NCBI RefSeq assembly: GCF_002934605.1
Contig: NZ_PTJC01000005.1
Location: forward strand, 1,426,001-1,490,000
DNA: 64,000 nucleotides
Direction: 5' to 3'
From: Neolewinella xylanilytica
GTDB taxonomy: Bacteria; Bacteroidota; Bacteroidia; Chitinophagales; Saprospiraceae
Made by a program: the position numbers and the translations under genes. This document shows positions 17,154 to 25,784 of this stretch, one piece after another. Positions within the stretch are counted from its first letter, which is position 1. Each line of letters begins with the position of its first letter. The notes beneath the pieces are model-generated. The model was not told the DNA's origin and ran no database searches. It was given only the letters and a program-made list of their open reading frames with translations.

Positions 17154-17903
17154 ATGCTTAAGGAAGCACGGTTCCGCTACATCCTGGAGGTTTTGCATCG
17201 GGAAGGGCAAGTACGATTAAAGGCGTTGAGCGAGGAACTTCGGGTCTCGACGGATACGGTACGGCGCGACCTGACGACTTTGGCAGAAAGGGGGTCGCTT
17301 ACCCCGGTGCGGGGCGGTGCGTTGCCGGTGTCAGGCGTACCCTCGGCCTACCGCGCCCGGGAGCAGCAGGCTACGGCAGCCAAGGAGCAAATTGCCCGCA
17401 AAGCCCTTACCCTGATCGAAGACGGACAGCTCATCATGCTCGACGGCGGCACCACGGCCGCTTGCCTCGCGCGGCTGCTTTACGATCGGCGGGGACTTAC
17501 CGTGGTCACCAACAGCTTTCCGATCGTCACGACCCTGATGGATCACCCCGACGTTGACGTACGCTTCGCCGGCGGTAAGCTGCACCGGAATTACCGCATC
17601 GCGGTGGGGCCGGAAACCATCGATTTTTTGCGGCAGTTTCGCGCCACTTGGTCCTTTCTGGGCACCTTTGGGTTGCACCCGGGGGCGGGTTTGACCGTAG
17701 CCGACGATCGGGAGGCGGCCGTCAAGCGCGCCATGATCCAATCCGCCGATCGGGTAGCGGCCATGGTGACGAACGACAAACTGGGAAAGGCGGAACCCAA
17801 CGTCGTCTGCGGTTTAGCGGATCTGGATACGCTCATCACATCGGATGATATCCTGGCGGACGACTTGCGTTCGTACCGTCAACCCCGGCTGCGCATGCTA
17901 TAG
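17154..17903 (+). CDS. DeoR/GlpR-family transcriptional regulator
   Basis: 249 residues. The N-terminal winged helix has the family signature 'ILEVLHREGQVRLKALSEEL' then 'STDTVRRDLTTL'. The C-terminal sensor domain carries the typical 'LIMLDGGTTAACLARLL', 'LTVVTNSFPIV' and 'FLGTFGLHPGAGLT' strands of the sugar-isomerase-like fold that binds phosphosugars. It is divergent from the SemiSWEET-HAD fusion, 117 bases apart, across a TTGCAAAT repeat array. It probably represses that gene until a sugar phosphate binds. The inducer is unknown. Confidence 0.92.
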   Translation: MLKEARFRYILEVLHREGQVRLKALSEELRVSTDTVRRDLTTLAERGSLTPVRGGALPVSGVPSAYRAREQQATAAKEQIARKALTLIEDGQLIMLDGGTTAACLARLLYDRRGLTVVTNSFPIVTTLMDHPDVDVRFAGGKLHRNYRIAVGPETIDFLRQFRATWSFLGTFGLHPGAGLTVADDREAAVKRAMIQSADRVAAMVTNDKLGKAEPNVVCGLADLDTLITSDDILADDLRSYRQPRLRML

Positions 17904-17921
17904 GGCGCCGGAGCGCGGGAG
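17903..17921 (+). repeat. Dispersed GC-rich element, copy 4 (family A)
   Basis: GGGCGCCGGAGCGCGGGAG, beginning on the last base of the stop codon of the DeoR gene. The copy at 54280-54300 is placed the same way relative to its upstream gene. Confidence 0.65.
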
Positions 17922-18393
17922 AAAAGCCCGACGCGCCGGTTACCACGCCGGAGTCGATGGCGCCAATGCCATCTTCCAACCGAGGTTTCTTCCCCACCGA
18001 CCGCAGTGCCCCGGGGTAACGAGCCGTGGCTGCCTGAAATAGCAAGGGCCCCACCCGTTGATTGGTTGGAGCCCCGCTAGTAGTTACACTTGAGTTATGT
18101 AGCCAAAAATGTGTTGTTCAAAAGTATCTAGTGTCTGAATCTAAAAACGGGCGATGCTCCCTCAACTTGTGACTTAACGTTGTTTTTACACTAAGTTTTT
18201 TTGACATCTCCTTTTTCGCGTGTTGCTAGCCGGGTAGCGGCTGTTGGAAGGGAACGAGAAGTAAGATAGGGTTAGGTGTTGGAACTTGTACCGGTGAGGC
18301 CTGAATTATTTTCGTCCGCGTACGATGATAGAATTGCTCCGTACGTGTCGGTGCCTGCTTCGTCATCGGCGGAGGGCGTGGCTTGCCGCTGCC
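17922..18393. other. Convergent intergenic region without a gene
   Basis: About 470 bases between the DeoR gene and the minus-strand secreted protein. The second half is AT-rich with several T-runs (for example 18196-18202). No hairpin good enough to name a terminator and no coding frame were found. Confidence 0.5.
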
Positions 18394-18858
18394 CTATCCA
18401 CCCCAGCCTTCGGGCAGCCCCCAGTCCTTCGATTTCGGCTTGGGAATTCTGCGGCGTGCCGGGTCGTCGTCTCCGGACAGCGGGGTGGGAAGAAATGCAA
18501 TCAGGTCGTCCGTTAGCACGTCGAGCAGTACGAGCCGCCGTTCGGTCACCTTTACGATATCGTATACCAGGTAGAAATCCTGGCCGTCTCGGTAGCGGGG
18601 GTGGATCCTGGACTTGCCGAGAAAGTAATCGACGGAAAGGGTAAGCTGGCGGCCGGCAGCGTCCAACCGGTAGCGGCCCATGAGGTAGCGCCCCGCTTCG
18701 GTACCGGGGCCGTAGTCGAGTTGGAAGGTGGCGTCCGGAGTAAGCAGCAGCCGACGCTCCCCCCCTTCCTCCTGCCAGTGATACGCCTGCAGCAGCGTAT
18801 CCGGCTGGGCCCGGAGGCCGAACAGGGGCAAAAGAAGCAAAAGGAGGGAGGCGTACAT
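18394..18858 (-). CDS. Small secreted hypothetical protein
   Basis: 154 residues from ATG 18858. The frame runs further upstream, but the signal peptide 'MYASLLLLLLPLFGLRAQ' fixes this start. The mature part is beta-rich, with 'TFQLDYGPGTEAGRYLMGRY', 'LTLSVDYFLG' and 'RRLVLLDVLTDDLIAFLP', ending in a basic, proline-rich tail. The layout resembles small lipocalin-like or copper-resistance-like periplasmic proteins of Bacteroidota, but I recognise no family. Divergent from the pyrophosphatase gene. Confidence 0.7.
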   Translation of the reverse strand: MYASLLLLLLPLFGLRAQPDTLLQAYHWQEEGGERRLLLTPDATFQLDYGPGTEAGRYLMGRYRLDAAGRQLTLSVDYFLGKSRIHPRYRDGQDFYLVYDIVKVTERRLVLLDVLTDDLIAFLPTPLSGDDDPARRRIPKPKSKDWGLPEGWGG

Positions 18859-18964
18859 AGGGCAATGGGTCGGAAGGAAGACAGGTCCGAATCCCGTTAA
18901 GTTAGCCGGGCAACTGATCTTAACGGAATCTTTAGGGAAACGGCGGTCGGTCCGTCGCGTTCGC

Positions 18965-18990
18965 GGCACCCGCGCCCCGGCGCCAAAAAA
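18965..18990 (-). repeat. Divergent copy of the dispersed GC-rich element (family A)
   Basis: On the minus strand: a run of six T followed by GGCGCCGGGGCGCGGGTGCC. It keeps the T-run plus GC-core layout of copies 1 and 2 with several substitutions. It lies in the promoter region between the secreted hypothetical protein and the pyrophosphatase. Confidence 0.45.
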
Positions 18991-19155
18991 GAATCGCGTC
19001 ATCTAACCGGGGATCCGAGTAAAAACCAAATTTTATTCCGATGAAGCCCGCCTTTTCTTACGATTACGGTTCAAAGTAAGGTAGGCTGTCGTTTCAGCAA
19101 CAGAAAATTCGACAGTACAAGTACTGTGTAGGCTGCTCGACGTGTTATTAGGCCG

Positions 19156-19163
19156 TACCTTTG
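19156..19163 (+). promoter_or_regulatory. Bacteroidota-type -7 box (TACCTTTG) for pyrophosphatase
   Basis: Matches the TAnnTTTG consensus of the Bacteroidota primary sigma factor, 28 bases before the ATG at 19192. A matching -33 TTG is not obvious at the expected distance. Together with the AT-rich leader it is the most likely start of the pyrophosphatase transcript. Confidence 0.55.
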
Positions 19164-19191
19164 CGACTTATTCCACCCAACGACCAACCCT

Positions 19192-19917
19192 ATGGGCAAC
19201 GAAGCTTACGACAAACTCTGGAAACTCATCGGCCTGCGGTATAAGAGCCACCCCTGGCACGGTATCGATATCGGTAGCCGCGCCCCCGACGTGGTCAGCG
19301 CCTTCATCGAGGTGATCCCCTCCGATACCGTCAAGTACGAGGTGGATAAGAAGTCCGGCTACCTCATCATCGACCGGCCGCAGAAGTTTTCCAACATCGT
19401 TCCCGCCATGTACGGCTTCATTCCCCAGACCTACTGTAAGGAACAGGTGGCGCAGTACTGTATGGAGCAGACTTGCCGCACTGATATCAAGGGCGACGAC
19501 GACCCGCTCGATATCTGCGTACTCACCGAGCGGGAAGTGACCCACGGTAACATCATCGTCAAGGCCAAACCCATCGGCGGTTTCCGGATGCTCGATGGCG
19601 GCGAGGCCGATGACAAGATCATCGCCGTACTGGATAACGACGAAGTTTACGGGAGCTGGCAGGACATCAGCGACATCCCCGAACCGATCCTGAACCGCCT
19701 GCGCCACTACTTCCTTACCTACAAGCAGCTACCCGGGACGGCCCCCAAGTGCGAGATCACCCACACTTACAACCGCGAGGAGGCCCAGGAGGTGGTGCGC
19801 CGCAGCCAGGAGGACTACGCCGTGGCCTACGGCAACCTCGAGGAAGTGATGAGTGCCACCCTGATGGAAGCCCTGAACTTCGGACAGCGGCAGCGGGGAA
19901 TCCTGGACAGCCTCTAG
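19192..19917 (+). CDS. ppa: Inorganic pyrophosphatase (family I)
   Basis: 241 residues. The family I signature GDDDPLDICVL holds the three metal-binding aspartates. Upstream are 'EVIPSDTVKYEVDKKSGYL' and 'YGFIPQTYC', corresponding to the substrate-binding Lys and Tyr region. It hydrolyses PPi to phosphate in the cytoplasm and drives biosynthetic reactions. It is longer than the E. coli enzyme (about 175 residues), matching the longer Bacteroidota type with a helical C-terminus ('RREAQEVVRRSQEDY'-like region). It stands alone behind its own -7 box. Confidence 0.95.
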   Translation: MGNEAYDKLWKLIGLRYKSHPWHGIDIGSRAPDVVSAFIEVIPSDTVKYEVDKKSGYLIIDRPQKFSNIVPAMYGFIPQTYCKEQVAQYCMEQTCRTDIKGDDDPLDICVLTEREVTHGNIIVKAKPIGGFRMLDGGEADDKIIAVLDNDEVYGSWQDISDIPEPILNRLRHYFLTYKQLPGTAPKCEITHTYNREEAQEVVRRSQEDYAVAYGNLEEVMSATLMEALNFGQRQRGILDSL

Positions 19918-19978
19918 GTTCGGCTCCAACGTTTGGCGGGGCCACTGCGTCTGGCGGGGTACGATAACCGCTTTTCCT

Positions 19979-20422
19979 ATGCGCCGCTTACCATCCACTT
20001 TACCGCTCCTGATCGCGCTAACCGGCTGTAGCCAGCTGGCCGACGACGAGCTCCAGTTCCGCCCTGAGTGCGGACAGCCCATACAGATCGTGGACGCCCT
20101 CGTCGAGTTACAAACCGACGATTATACCCTGCTGGAACTGACCGTCGAGGATCGCTGCCTCACGGTACGCATTGCCGCCACCGGCTGCAGCGGTGACCAA
20201 TTTGGAATGGATTTGCTCACCCGCGGGCAAATAGCGGAGAGCACCCCCACGCAAACGTCGGCCCGCCTGATCTTTGACGATAACGTTACCAGCGGAGACG
20301 TTACCTGCCAGGCGGAATTCGAAAGGCAGTTTTCCTTCGACCTCCTGCCATACCTGAACGACGGTGCCCTGCCGACCCGTTTTTCCCTGATCGGCCTGGA
20401 TACTACGCTCTCGATCGAGTAA
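19979..20422 (+). CDS. Hypothetical lipoprotein, paralogue of the gene at 21926
   Basis: 147 residues. The N-terminus ends in the lipobox LTGC (Cys17), so the protein is lipid-anchored in the envelope. The mature part contains 'LTVRIAATGCSGDQF', 'GQIAESTPTQTSA', 'LIFDDNV...VTCQAEFE' and 'FDLLPYLNDGALPTRFSLIG'. The same landmarks occur in the same order in the protein at 21926-22378, so the two are clear paralogues. Four conserved cysteines besides the lipid Cys could form disulfides. No family is recognised. The serine hydrolase gene lies between the two copies. Confidence 0.78.
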   Translation: MRRLPSTLPLLIALTGCSQLADDELQFRPECGQPIQIVDALVELQTDDYTLLELTVEDRCLTVRIAATGCSGDQFGMDLLTRGQIAESTPTQTSARLIFDDNVTSGDVTCQAEFERQFSFDLLPYLNDGALPTRFSLIGLDTTLSIE

Positions 20423-20440
20423 GCTTTTACCGGGCACGAT

Positions 20441-21823
20441 GTGTCGCGGGCCGTTCGTTTAGGAGCGGTACACCTACCGCTACTACCGCACTTGCCCCAC
20501 TCGTTGCGCTTCATTCTCCTGCTCTGCTGGTCGCTGCTCCCGTTGTTGGGTTCGGTGCGAGCCCAAGATCTGTACTTCCCGCCCGTGGTCGGCAATGAAT
20601 GGGAGCAACTCGATCCGGGGACACTCGACTACGATCCCGAGCGGATCGAGGCGCTGTACGGTTTTTTGGATCGGACCAATACCAAGGCCTTCGTACTGCT
20701 GTACAAAGGCCGGATCGTGCTCGATCATTACATGAACGGTTTCGGAGCCGATAGTCTACACTACTGGGCCAGCGCCGGCAAAACCCTCCTTTCCGCCGCC
20801 GTGGGCATTGCCGCGGAGGAAGGCCACCTCGAACTGGATGCCGCCAGTAGTACGTATCTCGGTACGGGTTGGACGCAGTGTTCCCCGGGGGCGGAAGCCG
20901 ACATTACCGTCCTGGATCACCTCCGCATGACGACCGGGCTGGACGACACCGGCGATTTCTTCTGCACCGACGCCGCATGCCTTACCTGCCTGGCCGAACC
21001 GGGTACGCGGTGGGCGTACTACAACGCGCCATTTACCAAGCTGCACGATGTACTGGCCGCCGCCACCGGCCAGACGCCGACCCAATTTATTCGACAGCGA
21101 TTCCGGGCGACAACGGGAATCGCGGGTGGGTACGTATCGCTCGGCCCCTACAACGAAGTATTTCTCAGCACCCCCCGGGTAATGGCCCGCTTCGGCCTGC
21201 TGCTGCTCAACCGGGGCGCATGGGCGGGCGAGCAAATTATCCCCGCTGCCTACCACGCCCGGATGACGACCCCGTCCCAGTCGATCAATGCGTCCTATGG
21301 CCTGCTGACCTGGCTGAACGGCCAGTCGACCCACATGCTCAACGGTTCGCGGGAAGTGTACACGGGACCGCTACTGCCCGCCGCTCCCGCCGATACCTAT
21401 TTCGCAGCCGGGAAAAACGGGCAGTTCATCAACGTGGCGCCCAGTCAACAACTGGTGTGGGTACGGGTAGGAGGGAGCCCGACGGAGGCGGAGGATTACG
21501 TAGCCACCGTCTACAACGACGAGATATGGGGCTACGTCAATCGGTTGCGTAAGTCGACATCCACGGCCCTTGGACTGCAGCGGCAAGCTCCCCGACTAGC
21601 GGTCGCACCCAATCCGGCCGTCCATGAAGTGCGGCTTACGGCCGAGGAGCCCCCCTCGAGCGTGGTCATCTACGATGCTACAGGCCGGCGGGTAAGCTTC
21701 CTGGAACCGAAGCTTGCTACGGTATCCGTCAGCGTCCGTGAGCTGCCGGCGGGCCCCTACCGCCTGGTTTGCTTCTGGGCGGACGGACGGCGTGCGGACC
21801 GGACGCTCTCCGTCGTGCACTAG
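20441..21823 (+). CDS. Secreted serine beta-lactamase-like hydrolase with T9SS sorting domain
   Basis: 460 residues from a GTG at 20441; a TTG at 20504 would give a tighter signal peptide ('RFILLLCWSLLPLLGSVRAQ'). The class C beta-lactamase/esterase fold shows Ser111-Ala-Gly-Lys114 (SxxK), 'WAYYNAPF' (Y-x-N) and 'KNGQFINV' (K-x-G). This set fits beta-lactamases, D-Ala carboxypeptidases and esterases such as EstB. The last 75 residues form a T9SS type A domain ('APNPAVHEVRL...LPAGPYRLV'), so the enzyme is exported to the surface or medium. It is flanked by two paralogous lipoproteins on the same strand, about 20 bases after the first and 100 before the second, suggesting a shared transcript. 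Confidence 0.85.
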   Translation: MSRAVRLGAVHLPLLPHLPHSLRFILLLCWSLLPLLGSVRAQDLYFPPVVGNEWEQLDPGTLDYDPERIEALYGFLDRTNTKAFVLLYKGRIVLDHYMNGFGADSLHYWASAGKTLLSAAVGIAAEEGHLELDAASSTYLGTGWTQCSPGAEADITVLDHLRMTTGLDDTGDFFCTDAACLTCLAEPGTRWAYYNAPFTKLHDVLAAATGQTPTQFIRQRFRATTGIAGGYVSLGPYNEVFLSTPRVMARFGLLLLNRGAWAGEQIIPAAYHARMTTPSQSINASYGLLTWLNGQSTHMLNGSREVYTGPLLPAAPADTYFAAGKNGQFINVAPSQQLVWVRVGGSPTEAEDYVATVYNDEIWGYVNRLRKSTSTALGLQRQAPRLAVAPNPAVHEVRLTAEEPPSSVVIYDATGRRVSFLEPKLATVSVSVRELPAGPYRLVCFWADGRRADRTLSVVH

Positions 21824-21925
21824 CTCCTTTCTTTTCCAGGCGGCGCAGGTAAAAATTTACTTTGGGTGGCCAGTGCGCACTCTCGAAAGGATGGGGTGTT
21901 TCTTATCTCAATTAAGCAGTATGCC

Positions 21926-22378
21926 ATGGTCAAAACGCTAAGCATCACCCTCTTTGCCCTCACCCTCTTCCGCAGCGCGGGCTGTAGTGACGACGCGCGG
22001 GAAACCGTGCGGACCACCGATTGCGGACCGGTTATACAGGTGCGCGACCCCATGCCGAGGCTCACCTCCGATGCGTACACGGTCGTGGGCGCCTCCGCCG
22101 ATGGGCTTTGCCTATCCGTCACCATTTCCGCTACCGGTTGTAGCAGCGAGCCCTGGCGGGTGGCCCTGCACACGGACGGCGCGGTGGCCGAAAGCTCGCC
22201 CACCCAGACAACCGCATTGCTCGTTTTCGACGACGGGGTGGGGGAGAACGAAATGACCTGCCAGGCCATCATCGAGGAAACCTACCAGTTCGACCTCGGT
22301 CCTTACCTGGCAGACGCGCTGCCTACGACCTTTTCCCTGACGGGGACGGAAACCACCGTGGAAATCAAGCCAGAGTAA
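21926..22378 (+). CDS. Hypothetical lipoprotein, paralogue of the gene at 19979
   Basis: 150 residues from ATG 21926. The frame is open upstream, but the signal peptide begins here and ends in 'FRSAGC' (Cys20). Shared landmarks with the protein at 19979: 'SVTISATGCSSEPW', 'AESSPTQTTALLVFDDGV', 'MTCQAIIEE' and 'FDLGPYLADALPTTFSLTG'. A TTACTTTG sequence at 21857-21864, one base from the TAnnTTTG consensus, could be its -7 box. Function unknown. Confidence 0.78.
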   Translation: MVKTLSITLFALTLFRSAGCSDDARETVRTTDCGPVIQVRDPMPRLTSDAYTVVGASADGLCLSVTISATGCSSEPWRVALHTDGAVAESSPTQTTALLVFDDGVGENEMTCQAIIEETYQFDLGPYLADALPTTFSLTGTETTVEIKPE

Positions 22379-22441
22379 AGTGTTAAGACGACGGTAGGCG
22401 GGCAACGGCAGCGTTAAGTGCACGACACCTACTTGCCCGAT

Positions 22442-23068
22442 ATGACCCACCGCTTACTCTTTCTTGCGGCCTTCCTGGCCACCAATTTGCTTACCGCCCA
22501 GAACACCAAGGGCCTGTTCGTCAATTTCAACGGCAGCGCCTCCGGGGTGAAGTACGAGGAAACCGGCTTTGCCGACGCCGTGCTCGGTTATGGCTTTGAT
22601 TTCCGCCTGGGAATGGGCGTAAGTCCCGCCTCCACCTTCTTCTTAGGTACTTCCCGCACCCAGGTCACCGCCAAACCGGAGTCGCTTTTCGAGGAGGAAT
22701 ACGCCATCCGGGAGTACGAACTTGGCACGCGCTTTTATTTCGGTCGCGGCGGAGCGCGGGTGCAGGCATTCACGGAAATAGCCGGCCAATTCGTCAAAAC
22801 CGAACCCTTCGCGGGCGCCGAAGCGCGGGGAGCCGGCGTTGCCCTGGCACCAGGACTGCTATTCTTCCTCAGCGAGCGGGCGGCGATCGACGTGCGGCTA
22901 CGCGCCAGTGGCACCTACGTGTACGATGTGCGGGACACCGAGCTGGACCTTCGCATTCCCGAGGATAGCTACACCTACACCACGGCCCGACTGAACGTCG
23001 GCCTCACCTTTTACCCCTCCGTTCGGCGGGCCCGGTACCCCTTTGAGCGGGGTGGCGGACACCTGTAA
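22442..23068 (+). CDS. Outer-membrane beta-barrel-like protein
   Basis: 208 residues from ATG 22442, chosen for the signal peptide 'MTHRLLFLAAFLATNLLTAQ'. A GTG at 22418 is the alternative. Alternating strands such as 'YGFDFRLGMGVSPASTFFLG', 'YELGTRFYF', 'RVQAFTEIAG', 'IDVRLRASGTYVY' and a closing 'ARLNVGLTFYP' give about eight predicted amphipathic strands, as in OmpX/OmpW-like barrels. The closing strand is followed by a short charged tail rather than a terminal Phe. Probably an outer-membrane protein; cargo or function unknown. Confidence 0.72.
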   Translation: MTHRLLFLAAFLATNLLTAQNTKGLFVNFNGSASGVKYEETGFADAVLGYGFDFRLGMGVSPASTFFLGTSRTQVTAKPESLFEEEYAIREYELGTRFYFGRGGARVQAFTEIAGQFVKTEPFAGAEARGAGVALAPGLLFFLSERAAIDVRLRASGTYVYDVRDTELDLRIPEDSYTYTTARLNVGLTFYPSVRRARYPFERGGGHL

Positions 23069-23368
23069 GGTTCAGAGCGAGTCTTTACCCCCCCCTCCGC
23101 AACCCGGCCGTAGATCGCCAACGTGGCTCGGACGCCACAACGCCGTTGACCATTCGCGGCGACACCGCCAACCCCCGGGAAAAGTACCTATGACGGAAAT
23201 TCTCCGTCTCCGCGGCGATTAGTCGATGCCGACAATCGGCTCCCTGGCACGAATGCGCGTTGCGTACGGCTCGGACCCTTATTCATGCCACCAATTTGAA
23301 TGGGATAATCCACCGAAGTGCGGCCAAACCTCCTCCCTGGCGATCGGTTATTCCGCAAAAGGGCTGAC
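23069..23368. other. 300 bp intergenic, nothing assigned
   Basis: Contains a short hairpin GACGGA/TCCGTC (23192-23197 with 23203-23208), too far from either gene to name it a terminator. No coding frame of protein-like composition was found. Confidence 0.4.
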
Positions 23369-23710
23369 ATGAAACTCAATAAAGCAGCGGAGCATATGGC
23401 CGCCGACCTGATCGATAAGCGGCAGTACGTCAAGGACAGCGACTGGAGCGAGGCACAGCCCTCGGCGGACGAGGAGAACGACTTTCTTGATCGTCACGGC
23501 TGGGACGACTACGCGGACTGGCACCTGGGCATTCACGATGAGGAGAGCGAAGAAACCAAGGGGCGCTTCGGATTCCCCTTCGGAGACTTTCGGCGGGTGC
23601 ACCACTCGGGGCTCATTGCCATCAAGCAACGCGCCGCCCAGCAGCATTACGACGGTATCGAACAGGCCGCCGATCGACTGCTTCAACGCTTTGAGGACAC
23701 GAGGCAATAA
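23369..23710 (+). CDS. Conserved hypothetical protein, acidic/basic helical
   Basis: 113 residues from ATG 23369; the upstream extension is not protein-like. It begins 'MKLNKAAEHMAADLIDKRQY' and contains 'DDYADWHLGI', 'EETKGRFGFPFGDFRRVHHS' and 'GLIAIKQRAAQQHYDGIEQA'. The 'WHLGI...EETKGR...FPFGDFRRVHR' pattern recurs in small uncharacterised proteins of many environmental bacteria. It is probably a cytoplasmic alpha-helical protein. No function is established. Confidence 0.8.
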   Translation: MKLNKAAEHMAADLIDKRQYVKDSDWSEAQPSADEENDFLDRHGWDDYADWHLGIHDEESEETKGRFGFPFGDFRRVHHSGLIAIKQRAAQQHYDGIEQAADRLLQRFEDTRQ

Positions 23711-23758
23711 GATAAACAATGTGATTATCCTTCCCGTTGGTCAGGGTAAAAGAAGATT

Positions 23759-24706
23759 ATGCCAGACGGGAAAGTGTTGCTGTATTTACTTATCGCTACG
23801 ATCATCTTTAGTGGTTGCCAGCATGAATCGGCGGTTGACGTCTCCGGTCAGGAGGTGGAATTTCGTAAAGCTTTCCCGGAGCTGATCCAATTACCCGACG
23901 GCTTTCAGCCGGAGGGTATCGTAGCGGGTACCGGCAACGAATTCTACGTGGGTTCGTTAGCCGACGGATCGATTTACCGAGGCGATTTCCGCAACGGCGC
24001 CGGGGAAGTGATCTTTACGCCCGCCGGCGGCGGTGTGGCGGTGGGGCTTGCCTTCGATCCGGCTACGAAATACCTCTACGTTGCCGGCGGCGGAACCGGT
24101 GGCGCCTACGTGCTGGACACCCGCTCCGTGGAGGTGGTCGCTACCTACGATTTTGGGGGTAGCTTCGTCAACGACGTCGCCATCACCAAGGAAGCGGCTT
24201 ACTTCACCGAATCTTTCGCCCCCAATCTGTACGTAGCTGCGCTCGACCGGCGCGGGGAGCCCACCGGCGGTTCGGAATCACTCACCCTCTCCGGAGAATT
24301 TGACTTCCAGCCGGGTGGATTCAATGCCAACGGTATCGAAGCCACGCCCGACGGCAAAGAACTCATCATCGTCAACAGCAGCCTGGGGGCCCTGTACCGG
24401 GTCGAGCCCGAGACAGCGGTCTCCCGAAGGATCGACCTGGGTGGGGAAACGGTCGTGAATGGCGACGGTATCTTGTTAGTCGGACAGACACTCTACGTCG
24501 TCCAAAACTCCTTTAACCAAATCGCCGAAGTCGACCTGAGCGCTGACCTGCGGAGCGGGACGATCACGGGAATTATCACCAACGAGGCCTTCCGCGTACC
24601 CACCACCGTTGCCCGGAAAGGAGGCACCCTCTACGCGGTAAACGCCCGGTTCGGGGTCCCGGCCGGGCCCGACGTAGCCTACGAAGTGGTGGCGGTAAAA
24701 CGGTAG
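23759..24706 (+). CDS. SMP-30/NHL-like beta-propeller lipoprotein
   Basis: 315 residues. The lipobox FSGC (Cys20) marks a lipoprotein. The body shows propeller-type repeats: 'PEGIVAGTGNEFYVGSLADG', 'LAFDPATKYLYVAGGG', 'NGIEATPDGKELIIVNSSLG' and 'GILLVGQTLYVVQNSFNQI'. It resembles gluconolactonase/SMP-30 or strictosidine-synthase-like six-bladed propellers. Catalytic metal residues cannot be assigned by eye, so it may be a binding protein rather than an enzyme. It follows the hypothetical gene at 23369 by about 50 bases. Confidence 0.75.
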   Translation: MPDGKVLLYLLIATIIFSGCQHESAVDVSGQEVEFRKAFPELIQLPDGFQPEGIVAGTGNEFYVGSLADGSIYRGDFRNGAGEVIFTPAGGGVAVGLAFDPATKYLYVAGGGTGGAYVLDTRSVEVVATYDFGGSFVNDVAITKEAAYFTESFAPNLYVAALDRRGEPTGGSESLTLSGEFDFQPGGFNANGIEATPDGKELIIVNSSLGALYRVEPETAVSRRIDLGGETVVNGDGILLVGQTLYVVQNSFNQIAEVDLSADLRSGTITGIITNEAFRVPTTVARKGGTLYAVNARFGVPAGPDVAYEVVAVKR

Positions 24707-24829
24707 AATCGTAGAAAAGGCCGGACAACCTGCGGCCAGCTTACGTGTTTATGGTTAAAGTATTGCACTAATCGGCAGTTCGCAGTGTTCCTTTGCATTA
24801 GCGGCCCCGCCTAGCTTATACCAATCTTG

Positions 24830-25648
24830 ATGAATATGCACCTTAGTCCCGCGGAGCGCGAGGAATTTTTGTACCTGAACAACCGACTGTCGACCTTCGC
24901 CGGACTCGAACCCGAACGGTTGGAAGACGCCTACTCCGACCCCGAGCTGATTGAGCGATTCGTGCGGGATGCCGGAGACGACCTCACCGAACACCAGAAA
25001 CAGGCCGTAAGGAACTTCGTGGGGTACAAAAAGGGGCGGTTTTATCTGGTAAAGCAATACAAAAAGTACGCCGTTCTCCTCCAGCAGAATCGCCTTTACG
25101 GCGTGGTGGGCGTGGACCAGGCCCCGGCCGAAATGGTCAAGGATACGCTTCCGGTGTATATGGAAGCGGCTCTGATCCCCTTTAACGACACGATCGTGAT
25201 GACCTCCTCCGCCGTATGCGAAAATGGCAGCGTCTCCCGCTCGGACATCGAATACGAATTTAAACAGATCAAAGACGTGCGCGGCATAACCGAAACCCTC
25301 GACCCCCAGACCCTGGAAGAGCAGACCTCCCCGGCCGCCCAGGCCGCCGAACAGGAAATGCGGCAGTACCTGCGAACCGCCGCCACCCGCGATAAGCATG
25401 CGCCGGACATCAAGAAGATTCTGGATGCCTACCCGGAATTGCACGACGTTTACATGCAAATGTATTCCAAGATTAGCGCCCGGACCATTAAGAAGGACCT
25501 GAAAGCCTGTGGCGTCCGCGAACGGCACTTCGCCGTGTACAACAATTCCGTGGTCGCCGTAGCCCCCACCCGCGGAGAATTGCTGGAGCAGCTCAGCGAC
25601 CTGAGCTTCGACGGCATGATGGGGCAGTGCGCGCTGTTCCGGCTGTAA
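24830..25648 (+). CDS. Hypothetical protein of unknown family
   Basis: 272 residues from ATG 24830; another ATG two codons later is possible. It is hydrophilic, without a signal peptide. 'MHLSPAEREEFLYLNNRLST' begins a charged helical N-terminal domain. The middle has 'YGVVGVDQAPAEMV' and 'AALIPFNDTIVMTSSAV', and the C-terminal half is helical ('MRQYLRTAATRDKHAPDI'). A TTCCTTTG (24789-24796), close to the TAnnTTTG consensus, lies about 34 bases upstream with a TTG near -33. I do not recognise the family; it is a plausible cytoplasmic protein with good codon structure. Confidence 0.75.
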   Translation: MNMHLSPAEREEFLYLNNRLSTFAGLEPERLEDAYSDPELIERFVRDAGDDLTEHQKQAVRNFVGYKKGRFYLVKQYKKYAVLLQQNRLYGVVGVDQAPAEMVKDTLPVYMEAALIPFNDTIVMTSSAVCENGSVSRSDIEYEFKQIKDVRGITETLDPQTLEEQTSPAAQAAEQEMRQYLRTAATRDKHAPDIKKILDAYPELHDVYMQMYSKISARTIKKDLKACGVRERHFAVYNNSVVAVAPTRGELLEQLSDLSFDGMMGQCALFRL

Positions 25649-25784
25649 AACAAAGGCCAACCTTGGGTGATTTCCTCGTCGGGCTAGTCCAATTGCGGGC
25701 GATAAGTCTGCACGGCCGGCACTAACGTGCTACGGTAGCGCGTTTGGTAAACGTGAGCGACCTTTTATGGGCCGCTGCTCCTAA

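Noticed and set aside
24717-24739. GGCCG/CGGCC hairpin after the propeller lipoprotein
   Set aside because: The stem is only 5 bp with a long loop and no T-run.
24755-25660. 301-codon minus-strand frame opposite the hypothetical gene at 24830
   Set aside because: The plus frame has a better start, an upstream promoter-like box and a protein-like composition; the minus frame is Gly/His/Val-rich.
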